47,295 nucleotides of DNA from an uncultured Eubacterium sp. (GTDB lineage: Bacteria > Bacillota > Clostridia > Peptostreptococcales > Anaerovoracaceae): NCBI GenBank assembly GCA_902495595.1, contig CABUXV010000014.1, positions 1 through 47,295 on the forward strand. Direction: 5' to 3'. This document shows, in pieces, positions 34,587 to 42,265 of this stretch. The stretch's first letter is position 1. Every line of letters begins with the position of its first letter. The notes beneath the pieces were generated by a model, which made no database searches, was not told the DNA's origin, and saw nothing but the letters and a program-made list of their open reading frames with translations. Made by a program: the position numbers and the translations under genes.

Positions 34587-35441
34587 CTATTTCGTATAAT
34601 CATAAATACCTTTACCGGATTTAACGCCAAGGTGTCCTGCTCTTACCATTCTTCTCATAAGAGGAGCCGGTCTGTATTTAGGGTCACCGTATTCGTAATA
34701 AAGCACATCCATTACTGCCAGCATTACATCCCAGCCTATCATATCTCCCAGCGCTAAAGGTCCCATAGGATGGTTTAATCCGAACTTACATCCGTTATCT
34801 ATATCTTCAGCAGTACCAACACCCTCTTCCAGCATGAATACAGCTTCATTGATGAATGGATCGATAAGTCTGTTTACTATAAAACCGCCTTTATCTATTG
34901 CTTTTACAGGTACTTTGTCAAGCTGTTTTCCAAGTTCAAGAGCTATCTCATAAGTTGCATCTGATGTTGCAAGTCCTACTACAATTTCAAGAAGTTTCAT
35001 CGCAGGAACAGGATTAAAGAAATGTGTGCCTATTACTTGTTCAGGTCTCTTTGTCGCAGCTGCTATTTCTGTAATAGGAAGCGAGGAAGTATTTGATGCA
35101 AGAATAGCTTCAGGCTTACAGATTTCATCCAGCTTCTTGAATATACCAAGTTTTATTTCTTTATTTTCCGATGCTGCTTCAATAACCATATCCGCATCCT
35201 TGGCATCTTCCAAAGCTACGGTAGTTGTAAGGTTAGCAAGAGCTGCATCCTTTTCCTCTTCTGTCATTCTTCCTTTGGTAACTGCTTTTTCAAGACTCTT
35301 TTTAATTTTATTATATCCCTTTTCAACGAATTCTTCGCTGATATCGTTCATGGTAACTTTAATTCCATGAGTTGCCGCTGTCTGAGCGATTCCGGAGCCC
35401 ATAGCTCCGGAACCTACAACATATAATTTTTTAACAGTCAT
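34587..35441 (-). CDS. 3-hydroxybutyryl-CoA dehydrogenase
   Basis: This 284-residue enzyme oxidises 3-hydroxybutyryl-CoA to acetoacetyl-CoA, or the reverse. It has the NAD(P)-binding motif GSGAMGSGIA (10-19), the conserved SNTSSLPITEIA (116-127), and catalytic H140 in GTHFFNPVPAMKLLE with E152. The length equals that of clostridial Hbd. It lies 17 bases after the thiolase gene with GGAGG upstream. Confidence 0.95.
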   Translation of the reverse strand: MTVKKLYVVGSGAMGSGIAQTAATHGIKVTMNDISEEFVEKGYNKIKKSLEKAVTKGRMTEEEKDAALANLTTTVALEDAKDADMVIEAASENKEIKLGIFKKLDEICKPEAILASNTSSLPITEIAAATKRPEQVIGTHFFNPVPAMKLLEIVVGLATSDATYEIALELGKQLDKVPVKAIDKGGFIVNRLIDPFINEAVFMLEEGVGTAEDIDNGCKFGLNHPMGPLALGDMIGWDVMLAVMDVLYYEYGDPKYRPAPLMRRMVRAGHLGVKSGKGIYDYTK

Positions 35442-35458
35442 CCTGATTCCTCCAATTA

Positions 35459-36640
35459 TTATTCACAAAGTTCAAACATCATAGCCATTGCCTGACCGCC
35501 TCCGATACAGAGGGAAGCAATTCCGTACTGAACTTTTCTTCTCTGCATTTCTCTCATAAGAGTAAGGCTGATTCTTGCTCCTGTACAGCCTACGGCATGA
35601 CCTAATGCTACCGCACCGCCGTTTACATTTACAATTTCAGGGTCAAGTTTCAAATCCTGTACGCATGCTGCCGCCTGAGCTGCAAAAGCTTCATTTAATT
35701 CATAAAGACCTACGTCATATCTGCTGATTCCAGTCTTCTTTTCGAGTTTTTCGATTGCACTTACAGGTGCATATCCCATTATTGATGGGCTGAGGGCTGT
35801 TGAAGTTGCCGCAATATATTTAGCGATAGGTTTGTATCCTAATTCCTTAGCCTTATCTGCTGACATCATCAGCATTACACATGAACCGTCATTTATAGGG
35901 GAAGCATTTCCTGCTGTTACTGTTCCGCCTTCCTTGAAGATAGGCTTCAGCTTAGCAAATCCTTCGTAATTAGCTCCCTTTCTGTATGTTTCATCGTGGT
36001 CAAATACTACTTCCTGTCCCTTTACTTTAGTTGTAATAGGCACGATGTCATTATCGTATTTACCCTCTGCCCAAGCTTTTTCTGCCTTGTTATGGCTGTT
36101 TACAGCAAACTTATCCTGCATTTCTCTTGTTATGCCGCATTTTTCTGCTACGTTTTCTGCTGTAATGCCCATGTGGTAATTCATGAATGGGTCAACAAGT
36201 CCATCGTGAAGCATGCTGTCTTCGATTTTGCCAGGTCCCATTCTGTATCCAAATCTTGCCTTTGGAAGAATGTAAGGAATCGCACTCATTGTTTCGCATC
36301 CGCCGGCTATAACAACTTCATTGTCCCCAACCTGAATTGACTGTGCTGCGCACTGCATAGCTTTCATAGCTGTTGCGCAGTTTTTGTTAGGCGTAAAAGC
36401 AGGGATAGTATCAGGCAGTCCTGCGTATATACCGCACTGTCTTGCAGGATTAGCTTTCGTACCTGCCTGGAAATGAGTTCCTATAATTAATTCGTCGATG
36501 TCTTCATGTTTAATGCCTGTTCTTTCTACAAGAGCTTTAACGCATTCTGCGCCGTGTACAGGTGCCGGAATTTTGCTTAATGAGCCGCCGAATACTCCTG
36601 TAGCTGTTCTGACGCCATCTACAATTACAACTTCATTCAT
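35459..36640 (-). CDS. acetyl-CoA acetyltransferase (thiolase)
   Basis: This 393-residue thiolase has the nucleophile C88 in NKNCATAMKAM and the two C-terminal motifs with His and Cys (GGAVALGHAVGCTGARI and CIGGGQAMAM). It splits acetoacetyl-CoA into two acetyl-CoA, or condenses them. The ATG at 36640 is used because GGAGG lies seven bases upstream; an in-frame TTG 15 bases earlier overlaps that site. A 40-bp perfect palindrome lies between it and the dehydratase gene before it. Confidence 0.94.
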   Translation of the reverse strand: MNEVVIVDGVRTATGVFGGSLSKIPAPVHGAECVKALVERTGIKHEDIDELIIGTHFQAGTKANPARQCGIYAGLPDTIPAFTPNKNCATAMKAMQCAAQSIQVGDNEVVIAGGCETMSAIPYILPKARFGYRMGPGKIEDSMLHDGLVDPFMNYHMGITAENVAEKCGITREMQDKFAVNSHNKAEKAWAEGKYDNDIVPITTKVKGQEVVFDHDETYRKGANYEGFAKLKPIFKEGGTVTAGNASPINDGSCVMLMMSADKAKELGYKPIAKYIAATSTALSPSIMGYAPVSAIEKLEKKTGISRYDVGLYELNEAFAAQAAACVQDLKLDPEIVNVNGGAVALGHAVGCTGARISLTLMREMQRRKVQYGIASLCIGGGQAMAMMFELCE

Positions 36641-36696
36641 AAGTTTATCCTCCAATTCTCTATATCAATCATTTTATACATTATTTTATATGCAAG

Positions 36697-36736
36697 TGAT
36701 ACATATCATCTTCCATATGGAAGATGATATGTATCA
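36697..36736. repeat. perfect 40-bp palindrome between dehydratase and thiolase genes
   Basis: Every base of the 20-base arm (start TGATACATATC, centre CATATG) pairs with its partner. No T-run follows on the minus strand, so it is not a normal terminator. It starts about ten bases after the dehydratase stop codon, so on the transcript it would form a 20-bp hairpin. Differential mRNA stability or processing is the plain guess. Confidence 0.85.
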
Positions 36737-36746
36737 ACTAGTTAAT

Positions 36747-38183
36747 TTACAGTTCTACATGAGCAAGAGCTGTAGCTAATTTTTCTTTCTGTTCTATGTT
36801 TGATTCTCTTAAAATCATAACTTTCATTGCCTGAGGTGAACCAGCACCGTGCATTGATTCTGCAAGAGCTGTACCGCCTGACATGTTTTCAAGAAGTCTT
36901 GCAATCTTAATTCTGTCTCTTGCTGTATACTTGTCGTTTCCAACGAAGAACTTTTCAATCCATTTGCCTGTTTCAGGATTGTTCAAATCCCATTCGTGAG
37001 GAAGCGTAGCGATAAATCCGCCTGCTATATCATGAGCAAGTCTTGAAATTTCATACATATTTCTTGTGCAGTTAAGTTTTACTTCATTAGCAAGCAATGT
37101 GTTTACATAGTAACTTCCCGCTTCTTCCTTAACGCCCTCATATGAACATGCCAGTGAGCAGCAGTACATAGTTTCAGCTAAGTGAGTCATTTCGATAAGT
37201 TTATCTTTGATATGGCTTGCCTTGTTAGTTCCGTTCATCTTAGCTATCAGTGAAGTTGCTCCGATAAGAACGTCTGAGTTACCAACTTTACATCCACCGT
37301 AATTCTGTCTGTGATAAGCTGCAAATCTAGCTACATAGTCCTGAGCATATTCGATTTCTCCGCACATGAATACTCTGTCCCAAGGTACGAATACGTTGTC
37401 TAATACTGTAAGAGTTTCTCCGCCAACTATAGCATATTCTGAGTTACCTGTATCTATATCGCCCTGTAATCTTCTCTGGTCATTAGTCTGTCTTCCGAAA
37501 ATGTGAGTAACGCCTTCAGCGTCTACAGGAATAGCGCATGCGATGGCATAGTCTTCGTCTCCTTCAAGAAGGTTTGTAGTAGGAAGAATAAGCATTTCAT
37601 GTGAGTTTGCCATACCAGTCATGTGAGCTTTAGCTCCTCTGATAACAACACCGTCTTCTCTCTTTTCTACAACGTGCGTGAAAAGGTCTGGGTCTGCCTG
37701 ACCTGATGGCTTAAATGCTCTGTTTCCCTTAACGTCTGTCATAGCACCGGCAATCATAAGGTCATTTTCCTGTACGTATTTGAGCCATTCTGTAAATCTC
37801 TTATGATATTCAGTTCCGTGATCTTTGTCTATGTTATATGTAGTGATAAATGTTGCGTTCATAGCATCGAATCCTACGCATCTCTGGAAGCATGTTCCTG
37901 TCTTCTGCGCAATCATTCTCATCATCTTTACTTTATTTACAAGGTCATCTACGCTCTGGTGTACATGCGTAAATCTGTTTACTTTCTTTCCTGTTAAATG
38001 TGATGTAGCTGTCATCAGGTTTTCATACATAGGGTCATGAGCCAATTCATAAGTCATAGCTGCTGAATTTACATGAGGCTTAGTCATTGGATGGTCTACT
38101 ACGCAATCAATCTTTTCTCCCATGTAGTAAATAGTTGGGTGAATCTTTCTTAAACTTTCCTTATACTCATTTCCGTTCATCAT
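36747..38183 (-). CDS. abfD: 4-hydroxybutyryl-CoA dehydratase / vinylacetyl-CoA isomerase
   Basis: This 478-residue flavoprotein converts 4-hydroxybutyryl-CoA to crotonyl-CoA by a radical mechanism. All four [4Fe-4S] ligands known from the Clostridium aminobutyricum enzyme are kept: C98 and C102 in TGTCFQRC, H291 in AAYHRQNYGG and C298 in GGCKVG. Long stretches match that enzyme, such as EWLKYVQENDLMIAGAMTDVK and HVKDKLIEMTHL-like segments. AAAAGGAG lies ten bases before the ATG. Its gene neighbours are the enzymes that take crotonyl-CoA on to acetyl-CoA. The enzyme is strongly oxygen-sensitive, which fits an obligate anaerobe. Confidence 0.94.
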   Translation of the reverse strand: MMNGNEYKESLRKIHPTIYYMGEKIDCVVDHPMTKPHVNSAAMTYELAHDPMYENLMTATSHLTGKKVNRFTHVHQSVDDLVNKVKMMRMIAQKTGTCFQRCVGFDAMNATFITTYNIDKDHGTEYHKRFTEWLKYVQENDLMIAGAMTDVKGNRAFKPSGQADPDLFTHVVEKREDGVVIRGAKAHMTGMANSHEMLILPTTNLLEGDEDYAIACAIPVDAEGVTHIFGRQTNDQRRLQGDIDTGNSEYAIVGGETLTVLDNVFVPWDRVFMCGEIEYAQDYVARFAAYHRQNYGGCKVGNSDVLIGATSLIAKMNGTNKASHIKDKLIEMTHLAETMYCCSLACSYEGVKEEAGSYYVNTLLANEVKLNCTRNMYEISRLAHDIAGGFIATLPHEWDLNNPETGKWIEKFFVGNDKYTARDRIKIARLLENMSGGTALAESMHGAGSPQAMKVMILRESNIEQKEKLATALAHVEL

Positions 38184-38246
38184 TTTAGGTTCTCTCCTTT
38201 TAAATAACTTTAAATATACTTTCCTTAAGTTTTAATTTATATTTAA

Positions 38247-39011
38247 TTAGCAGCAGAGGAATCCTCCGTCTACATATAAAACTTGACCTGTAACATAATC
38301 TGATGCTTCAGATGCAAGGAATACAGCAGCTCCTGCCAAATCCGAAGGCAATCCGAATTTTTTCTGAGGGATTCTTGAGAACAGTTCTGCTCTTCTCTTT
38401 TCATCCTTAAACAGGGGAGCTGTCATCTCTGTCTCATAATATCCAGGACCAATAGCATTTACATTGATGCCGTATTCAGCCCATTCATTTGCCATAGCTT
38501 TTGTTATCTGTACGATAGCGCCTTTAGCTGCGCAGTATGAAACCATGTTGGGAAGTCCAAGCTGGCTCGTAAGCGAAGCTATATTTATTATTTTACCCTT
38601 TATTCCTTTTTCCACCATCTGCTTAGCAACAGCCTGGCACATGAAAAATACGTATTTAAGCTGAGTATCCTGAACTGCATCCCAATCAGCTTCAGTAAAT
38701 TCAAGAGCTGAGAATCTCTTGTTTACTCCCGCTCCGTTAAACAAAATGTCAACCTGACCGAACTTATCACAAACTTTTGAAACAAGACCGTTGATATTAT
38801 CAATAGATGTGATATCAGTAGCAAATCCAACTACATTTTCGTTACCCGTAGCTTTTGTCATCTCGGCTGCCGCAGCATCAAGCTGTTCCTGATTTCTGCT
38901 TACAAGAACTACGTTTGCTCCGGCCTGCGCCAGACCAGTAGCCATTCCGAAGCCAAGTCCTTTACTTCCGCCAACTACTATGGCGGTCTTTCCATTTAAT
39001 GAAAACTCCAT
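38247..39011 (-). CDS. short-chain dehydrogenase/reductase
   Basis: This 254-residue NAD(P)-dependent enzyme has the cofactor motif GGSKGLG (14-20), NGAG (92-95) and the triad S146, Y159, K163. It resembles gluconate 5-dehydrogenase/KduD-type SDRs, which is a broad group. Its place at the head of the 4-hydroxybutyryl-CoA operon makes a semialdehyde reductase, for example succinate semialdehyde to 4-hydroxybutyrate, a reasonable guess, but substrate cannot be read from the sequence. GGAGG lies before the ATG. It is the first gene of a five-gene operon. Confidence 0.85.
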   Translation of the reverse strand: MEFSLNGKTAIVVGGSKGLGFGMATGLAQAGANVVLVSRNQEQLDAAAAEMTKATGNENVVGFATDITSIDNINGLVSKVCDKFGQVDILFNGAGVNKRFSALEFTEADWDAVQDTQLKYVFFMCQAVAKQMVEKGIKGKIINIASLTSQLGLPNMVSYCAAKGAIVQITKAMANEWAEYGINVNAIGPGYYETEMTAPLFKDEKRRAELFSRIPQKKFGLPSDLAGAAVFLASEASDYVTGQVLYVDGGFLCC

Positions 39012-39716
39012 TTTTTCCTCCTCAATAAAGCATTATATATTGTTTAAATTTATTTATTAAAGGCAACTGTACTATTAATTTCAGATAACGCAGTTATACG
39101 AGCATTTATTTATTAATTCCAAATTTGCCGCTGACATTTTATATTAAGCCTATATCAGAGTTTGGCGATATGCACCCATCACTATAATCCAGTGCGAGGG
39201 GACTCTGATGGCGCATACCCCCAACAATCTGTCCTAAACATACTGCTTCAAATATACTATTGCTTTTTCGTACCTGAAGCGCAGTTTTATCTTTTACTCA
39301 TTATAAAAACAAAATCCCAAATCTCCTGCTTTAGATATCCGACGAACTCACATTTATCGGATACCTAAAAAAGGAGTACTAAATCAAGTTAAAGAATACT
39401 TTATTTAGTTTGTGTGTTATATATTTATATTAATTCTTTCACTATCATCATCCAGGGAAGCAGCCCGCTTTTGCGGACCGCCGGCTCCCGTAAATGACTT
39501 CATGGATTAAATGGAGACTAATTTAAGCTTTGTAGAAGACCTGACTTTATTCTTTTTATAGTTCGCTTTGAATAAATGTATTTAATATAACTTTCTTTTG
39601 GTTCCCCTCAAAGCTTTTAATTACACTCATTATACGTGTAAATCTATTTCATCAGGAGCAAATATATTTTATTCCTGACAAATACAATTATCAACAAACA
39701 GATTTTGCTAATAAAT
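39012..39716. other. 705-base gap with several inverted repeats
   Basis: No convincing gene. It holds TCAGAGT/ACTCTGA (39155-39161 and 39202-39208), a 13-bp stem with one mismatch (39331-39368, TATCCGA against TCGGATA at its centre) and a GC-rich nested hairpin (39455-39489). I recognise no known riboswitch. A weak TCAGGA/TCCTGA hairpin lies near 39655 after the CoA-transferase. The 68-codon frame at 39162 crosses the first inverted repeat and is not convincing. Confidence 0.5.
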
Positions 39717-40913
39717 TTAGAATATATCCTTATCTTTCAGTTCTTTTATCTTTTCTTCGTCAAATCCTAAAATATCTTTAAGTATATAATCATTATGCTG
39801 ACCTAAAAGCGGCGCTGATTCAAAGCTGAGCTCCGATGTTTCCGAAAATTTAATAGGATTTCCAGGATAAGTAACTTTCCCAAGTATAGGATTATCTATA
39901 TCTACCAGCATATCTCTTGCCTTTATCTGAGGGTCCTCAACAAGCTCGTCTATACCCATTATAGGACCTACCGGAACACTTGCTTCGTCAAGTATCTTCA
40001 CCACTTCATCAGTAGTATACTGCATTGTCCATTTTTCTATCTCAGGATTCAATGTATCTTCATTGGCTTTTCTGAGATGGTTTTCTTTATATTCTTCTTT
40101 TTCTAAAAGGTCTTCCCTTCCTATAGCATTTACCAGCTTTTTAAACAATCCGTTATTGGCGCATGCAATAGCAACATAACCATCTTTTGCTTTAAAGGTA
40201 TTAAACGGAGCAGAACCAAGATTTGCATTACCGTTTCTTGTAGGCGCTGTTCCCGTCAAAGTCTTTGTAACAACGAAATTTTCCAAAACAGAAAATGCTG
40301 TATCCATCATGGCAACATCTATAAACTGACCTTCTCCTGTTTCCGTTCTGTGATGAACCGCTGCCATTATAGCAAATGCCATATGTATTCCTGCAAGCGC
40401 ATCTACAACTGAAGGCCCCAGCTTATACGGAGTTCCGCCCTTTTCACCCGTCAAAGACATGAATCCTCCCATTGCCTGACAAACTATATCATATGCAGGC
40501 TTTTTTCTGTATGGACCAGTCTGTCCAAAACCTGATATGGAACCATATATTATTTTAGGATTTACTTTTTTAAGGTCTTCATAACCTATCCCCAGCCTGT
40601 CAACTACTCCGGGTGAGAAGTTCTCTACAACAATATCAGCCCAGCTCGCCAAATCTTTTATAACATCTACTGCATCAGGAGATTTTAAATCCAAAGACAG
40701 ACTCTTCTTATTTCTGTTAAAATAAGCAAAATATCCACTTTCATCATTCTTCATCGGTGCAAAGTAATGGGTTTCATCGCCTACGCCCTTTCTCTCCACC
40801 TTGATAATATCCGCACCTAAATCACCTAACATCATAGTGCAGTACGGTCCTGAATACACTCTAGTAAAATCTAAAACTTTTAAACCTTTCAGCGGCTTTT
40901 TAACATCTGACAT
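39717..40913 (-). CDS. family III CoA-transferase (CaiB/BaiF type)
   Basis: This 398-residue enzyme moves CoA between carboxylic acids. The N-terminus LKGLKVLDFTRVYSGPYCTMMLGDLGADIIKVE is diagnostic, and the catalytic aspartate is probably D171 in PSVVDALAG, followed by GEGQFIDVAMMD. It has its own sigma-54 promoter. Among the neighbours it is the one candidate for activating the C4 acid to its CoA ester, for example 4-hydroxybutyrate from crotonyl- or acetyl-CoA. The partners are inference. Confidence 0.9.
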   Translation of the reverse strand: MSDVKKPLKGLKVLDFTRVYSGPYCTMMLGDLGADIIKVERKGVGDETHYFAPMKNDESGYFAYFNRNKKSLSLDLKSPDAVDVIKDLASWADIVVENFSPGVVDRLGIGYEDLKKVNPKIIYGSISGFGQTGPYRKKPAYDIVCQAMGGFMSLTGEKGGTPYKLGPSVVDALAGIHMAFAIMAAVHHRTETGEGQFIDVAMMDTAFSVLENFVVTKTLTGTAPTRNGNANLGSAPFNTFKAKDGYVAIACANNGLFKKLVNAIGREDLLEKEEYKENHLRKANEDTLNPEIEKWTMQYTTDEVVKILDEASVPVGPIMGIDELVEDPQIKARDMLVDIDNPILGKVTYPGNPIKFSETSELSFESAPLLGQHNDYILKDILGFDEEKIKELKDKDIF

Positions 40914-40980
40914 GTTTATCGTCCTCCAACTTAAAATATATGTCGTTTATTGTCATTTTTTATCTTTCGCATTTATATAT

Positions 40981-40996
40981 AGCAATCTGCGTGCCA
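40981..40996 (-). promoter_or_regulatory. sigma-54 promoter of the CoA-transferase
   Basis: The minus strand reads TGGCACGCAGATTGCT, a full match to TGGCACG-N4-TTGCT, about 70 bases before the start codon. Confidence 0.88.
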
Positions 40997-41111
40997 AATT
41001 TCTGTTTTTTATTTTATTTTTATTTATTTTTTTATTTTTCTTCTGAAAGTGTTGAAAATAACAAAATTTTTTATATAGATAATTTCATTTTTGATTATAA
41101 TTTACATAAAA

Positions 41112-41153
41112 AATAAAAAATAACTCAATCTTTAATCCATTTTTGAGTTATTT
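41112..41153 (-). terminator. terminator of the pcrA-ligA-AIRS transcript
   Basis: On the minus strand AATAACTCAA pairs with TTGAGTTATT and is followed by TTTTATTTTTT. It begins about 70 bases after the AIR-synthase-family gene. Confidence 0.85.
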
Positions 41154-41198
41154 TCTGTCTTTTTAATTCATTTTCAACTTGCCGTTTATCGTTTCTCA

Positions 41199-41212
41199 AT
41201 TCATAATCGAAT
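41199..41212. promoter_or_regulatory. weak activator-site candidate
   Basis: ATTCATAATCGAAT resembles the ATTCA-N4-TGAAT sites at 25924 and 31338 with one arm changed. It is about 200 bases upstream of the CoA-transferase promoter. Confidence 0.3.
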
Positions 41213-41221
41213 CAGCTGTTT

Positions 41222-42232
41222 TTAATCCTGTTTTTTACCTACCACTTTATAAAGTTCGTCTGCATAAGGAGGCTCTATATCCTCCATCTTATCCTCAGAT
41301 ATAAGTTTTATCCCGTAATCTTCATCCTCTATCCGACCTATTATACTAAAATCCACTTGCGCAGATTTCATGGCAGATTCCATATCGTACCTTTTTTCCT
41401 TAGGAACTATTATTATCATAGAACCGCTTGATATCAATCTAAGCGGATTTATTTCAAACTTATTGCATATCTTTTGAGTTTCCGGCTCTATCCGGATACT
41501 CTCTTTTATAACCCTTGCACCTTTATGGGCAATCTGGCACATTTCCCATACAGCGCCAAGTACGCCGCCTTCAGTTATATCATGCATTCCATGAGTTCCC
41601 ACGCTTCCGGCAGCAATGCCTTCTTTAACCACGCTGACAAGATTAAGAAATGATTTCGCTCTCATAATCTCATTGTCCGTAAGATTTCTTTCCAATTTCT
41701 TTTCATAGTCGCATGCTATGATTCCTGCACCTTCAAGACCTGCCGATTTAGTCATCATTATGAAATCACCGGTATCCATATGATTTCCGCTTTGAGATTT
41801 ATCAGACAAAGACTTTCCTATAGCCGTCGAAACTATAACAGGCTGTTTTACAGCGGAAGTTATCTCCGTATGTCCCCCGATTATTTCCACATTAAGACTT
41901 CCGGCTGTTTCTGCCGCCTGCTCCATTATATGGCTTACATCTTCTTCCGATGTTCCCTCGGGAAGCATTACAGCAAGCATTATCCCCAAAGGGGCTACGC
42001 CGTTTGATGCAATATCATTGCATGTTATGTGTATAGCCAGCCTCCCTATATCGTTTATTGACGATGTAATCGGGTCAGTAGACATTATGCAGTCATAATC
42101 ACCGAAGTTTACTACAGCGCAATCCTCTCCTATTCCCGGACGCACCTTGACCTCCTTGCTTTTATAGCTTATCTTATCGAATACAAGTCTTTTAAGCAAT
42201 TCACTGTCCAGTTTTCCCGTTTCCAGTTTCAT
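41222..42232 (-). CDS. AIR synthase-family protein (HypE/PurM-like fold)
   Basis: This 336-residue protein has the PurM-type ATP-binding features: GIGEDCAVVNFGDYDCIMSTDPI in the N-terminal half, VEIIGGHTEIT, and HDITEGGVLGAVWEMC. These proteins include HypE, PurM and ThiL; this one lacks clear HypE C-terminal cysteine and is better called only by family. It starts 33 bases before the end of the ligA frame and probably shares its transcript. GAGGTG lies before the ATG. Reaction unknown. Confidence 0.8.
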   Translation of the reverse strand: MKLETGKLDSELLKRLVFDKISYKSKEVKVRPGIGEDCAVVNFGDYDCIMSTDPITSSINDIGRLAIHITCNDIASNGVAPLGIMLAVMLPEGTSEEDVSHIMEQAAETAGSLNVEIIGGHTEITSAVKQPVIVSTAIGKSLSDKSQSGNHMDTGDFIMMTKSAGLEGAGIIACDYEKKLERNLTDNEIMRAKSFLNLVSVVKEGIAAGSVGTHGMHDITEGGVLGAVWEMCQIAHKGARVIKESIRIEPETQKICNKFEINPLRLISSGSMIIIVPKEKRYDMESAMKSAQVDFSIIGRIEDEDYGIKLISEDKMEDIEPPYADELYKVVGKKQD

Positions 42233-42265
42233 ATTTCACCTCAATCATAATCGTATATTCATATA

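Larger units (their letters stand above)
40914..41221. other. 308-base intergenic control region
   Basis: It contains the sigma-54 promoter of the CoA-transferase (40981-40996), a T-rich low-complexity stretch on the plus strand (41006-41041), the terminator of the pcrA-ligA transcript (41112-41153) and an activator-like site near 41199. Confidence 0.7.

Noticed and set aside
36697..36736. Rho-independent terminator
   Set aside because: There is no T-run on the minus strand after the hairpin, and the operon genes continue downstream.
39162..39368. 68-residue plus-strand ORF
   Set aside because: No ribosome binding site is evident and it crosses an inverted repeat in a non-coding gap.
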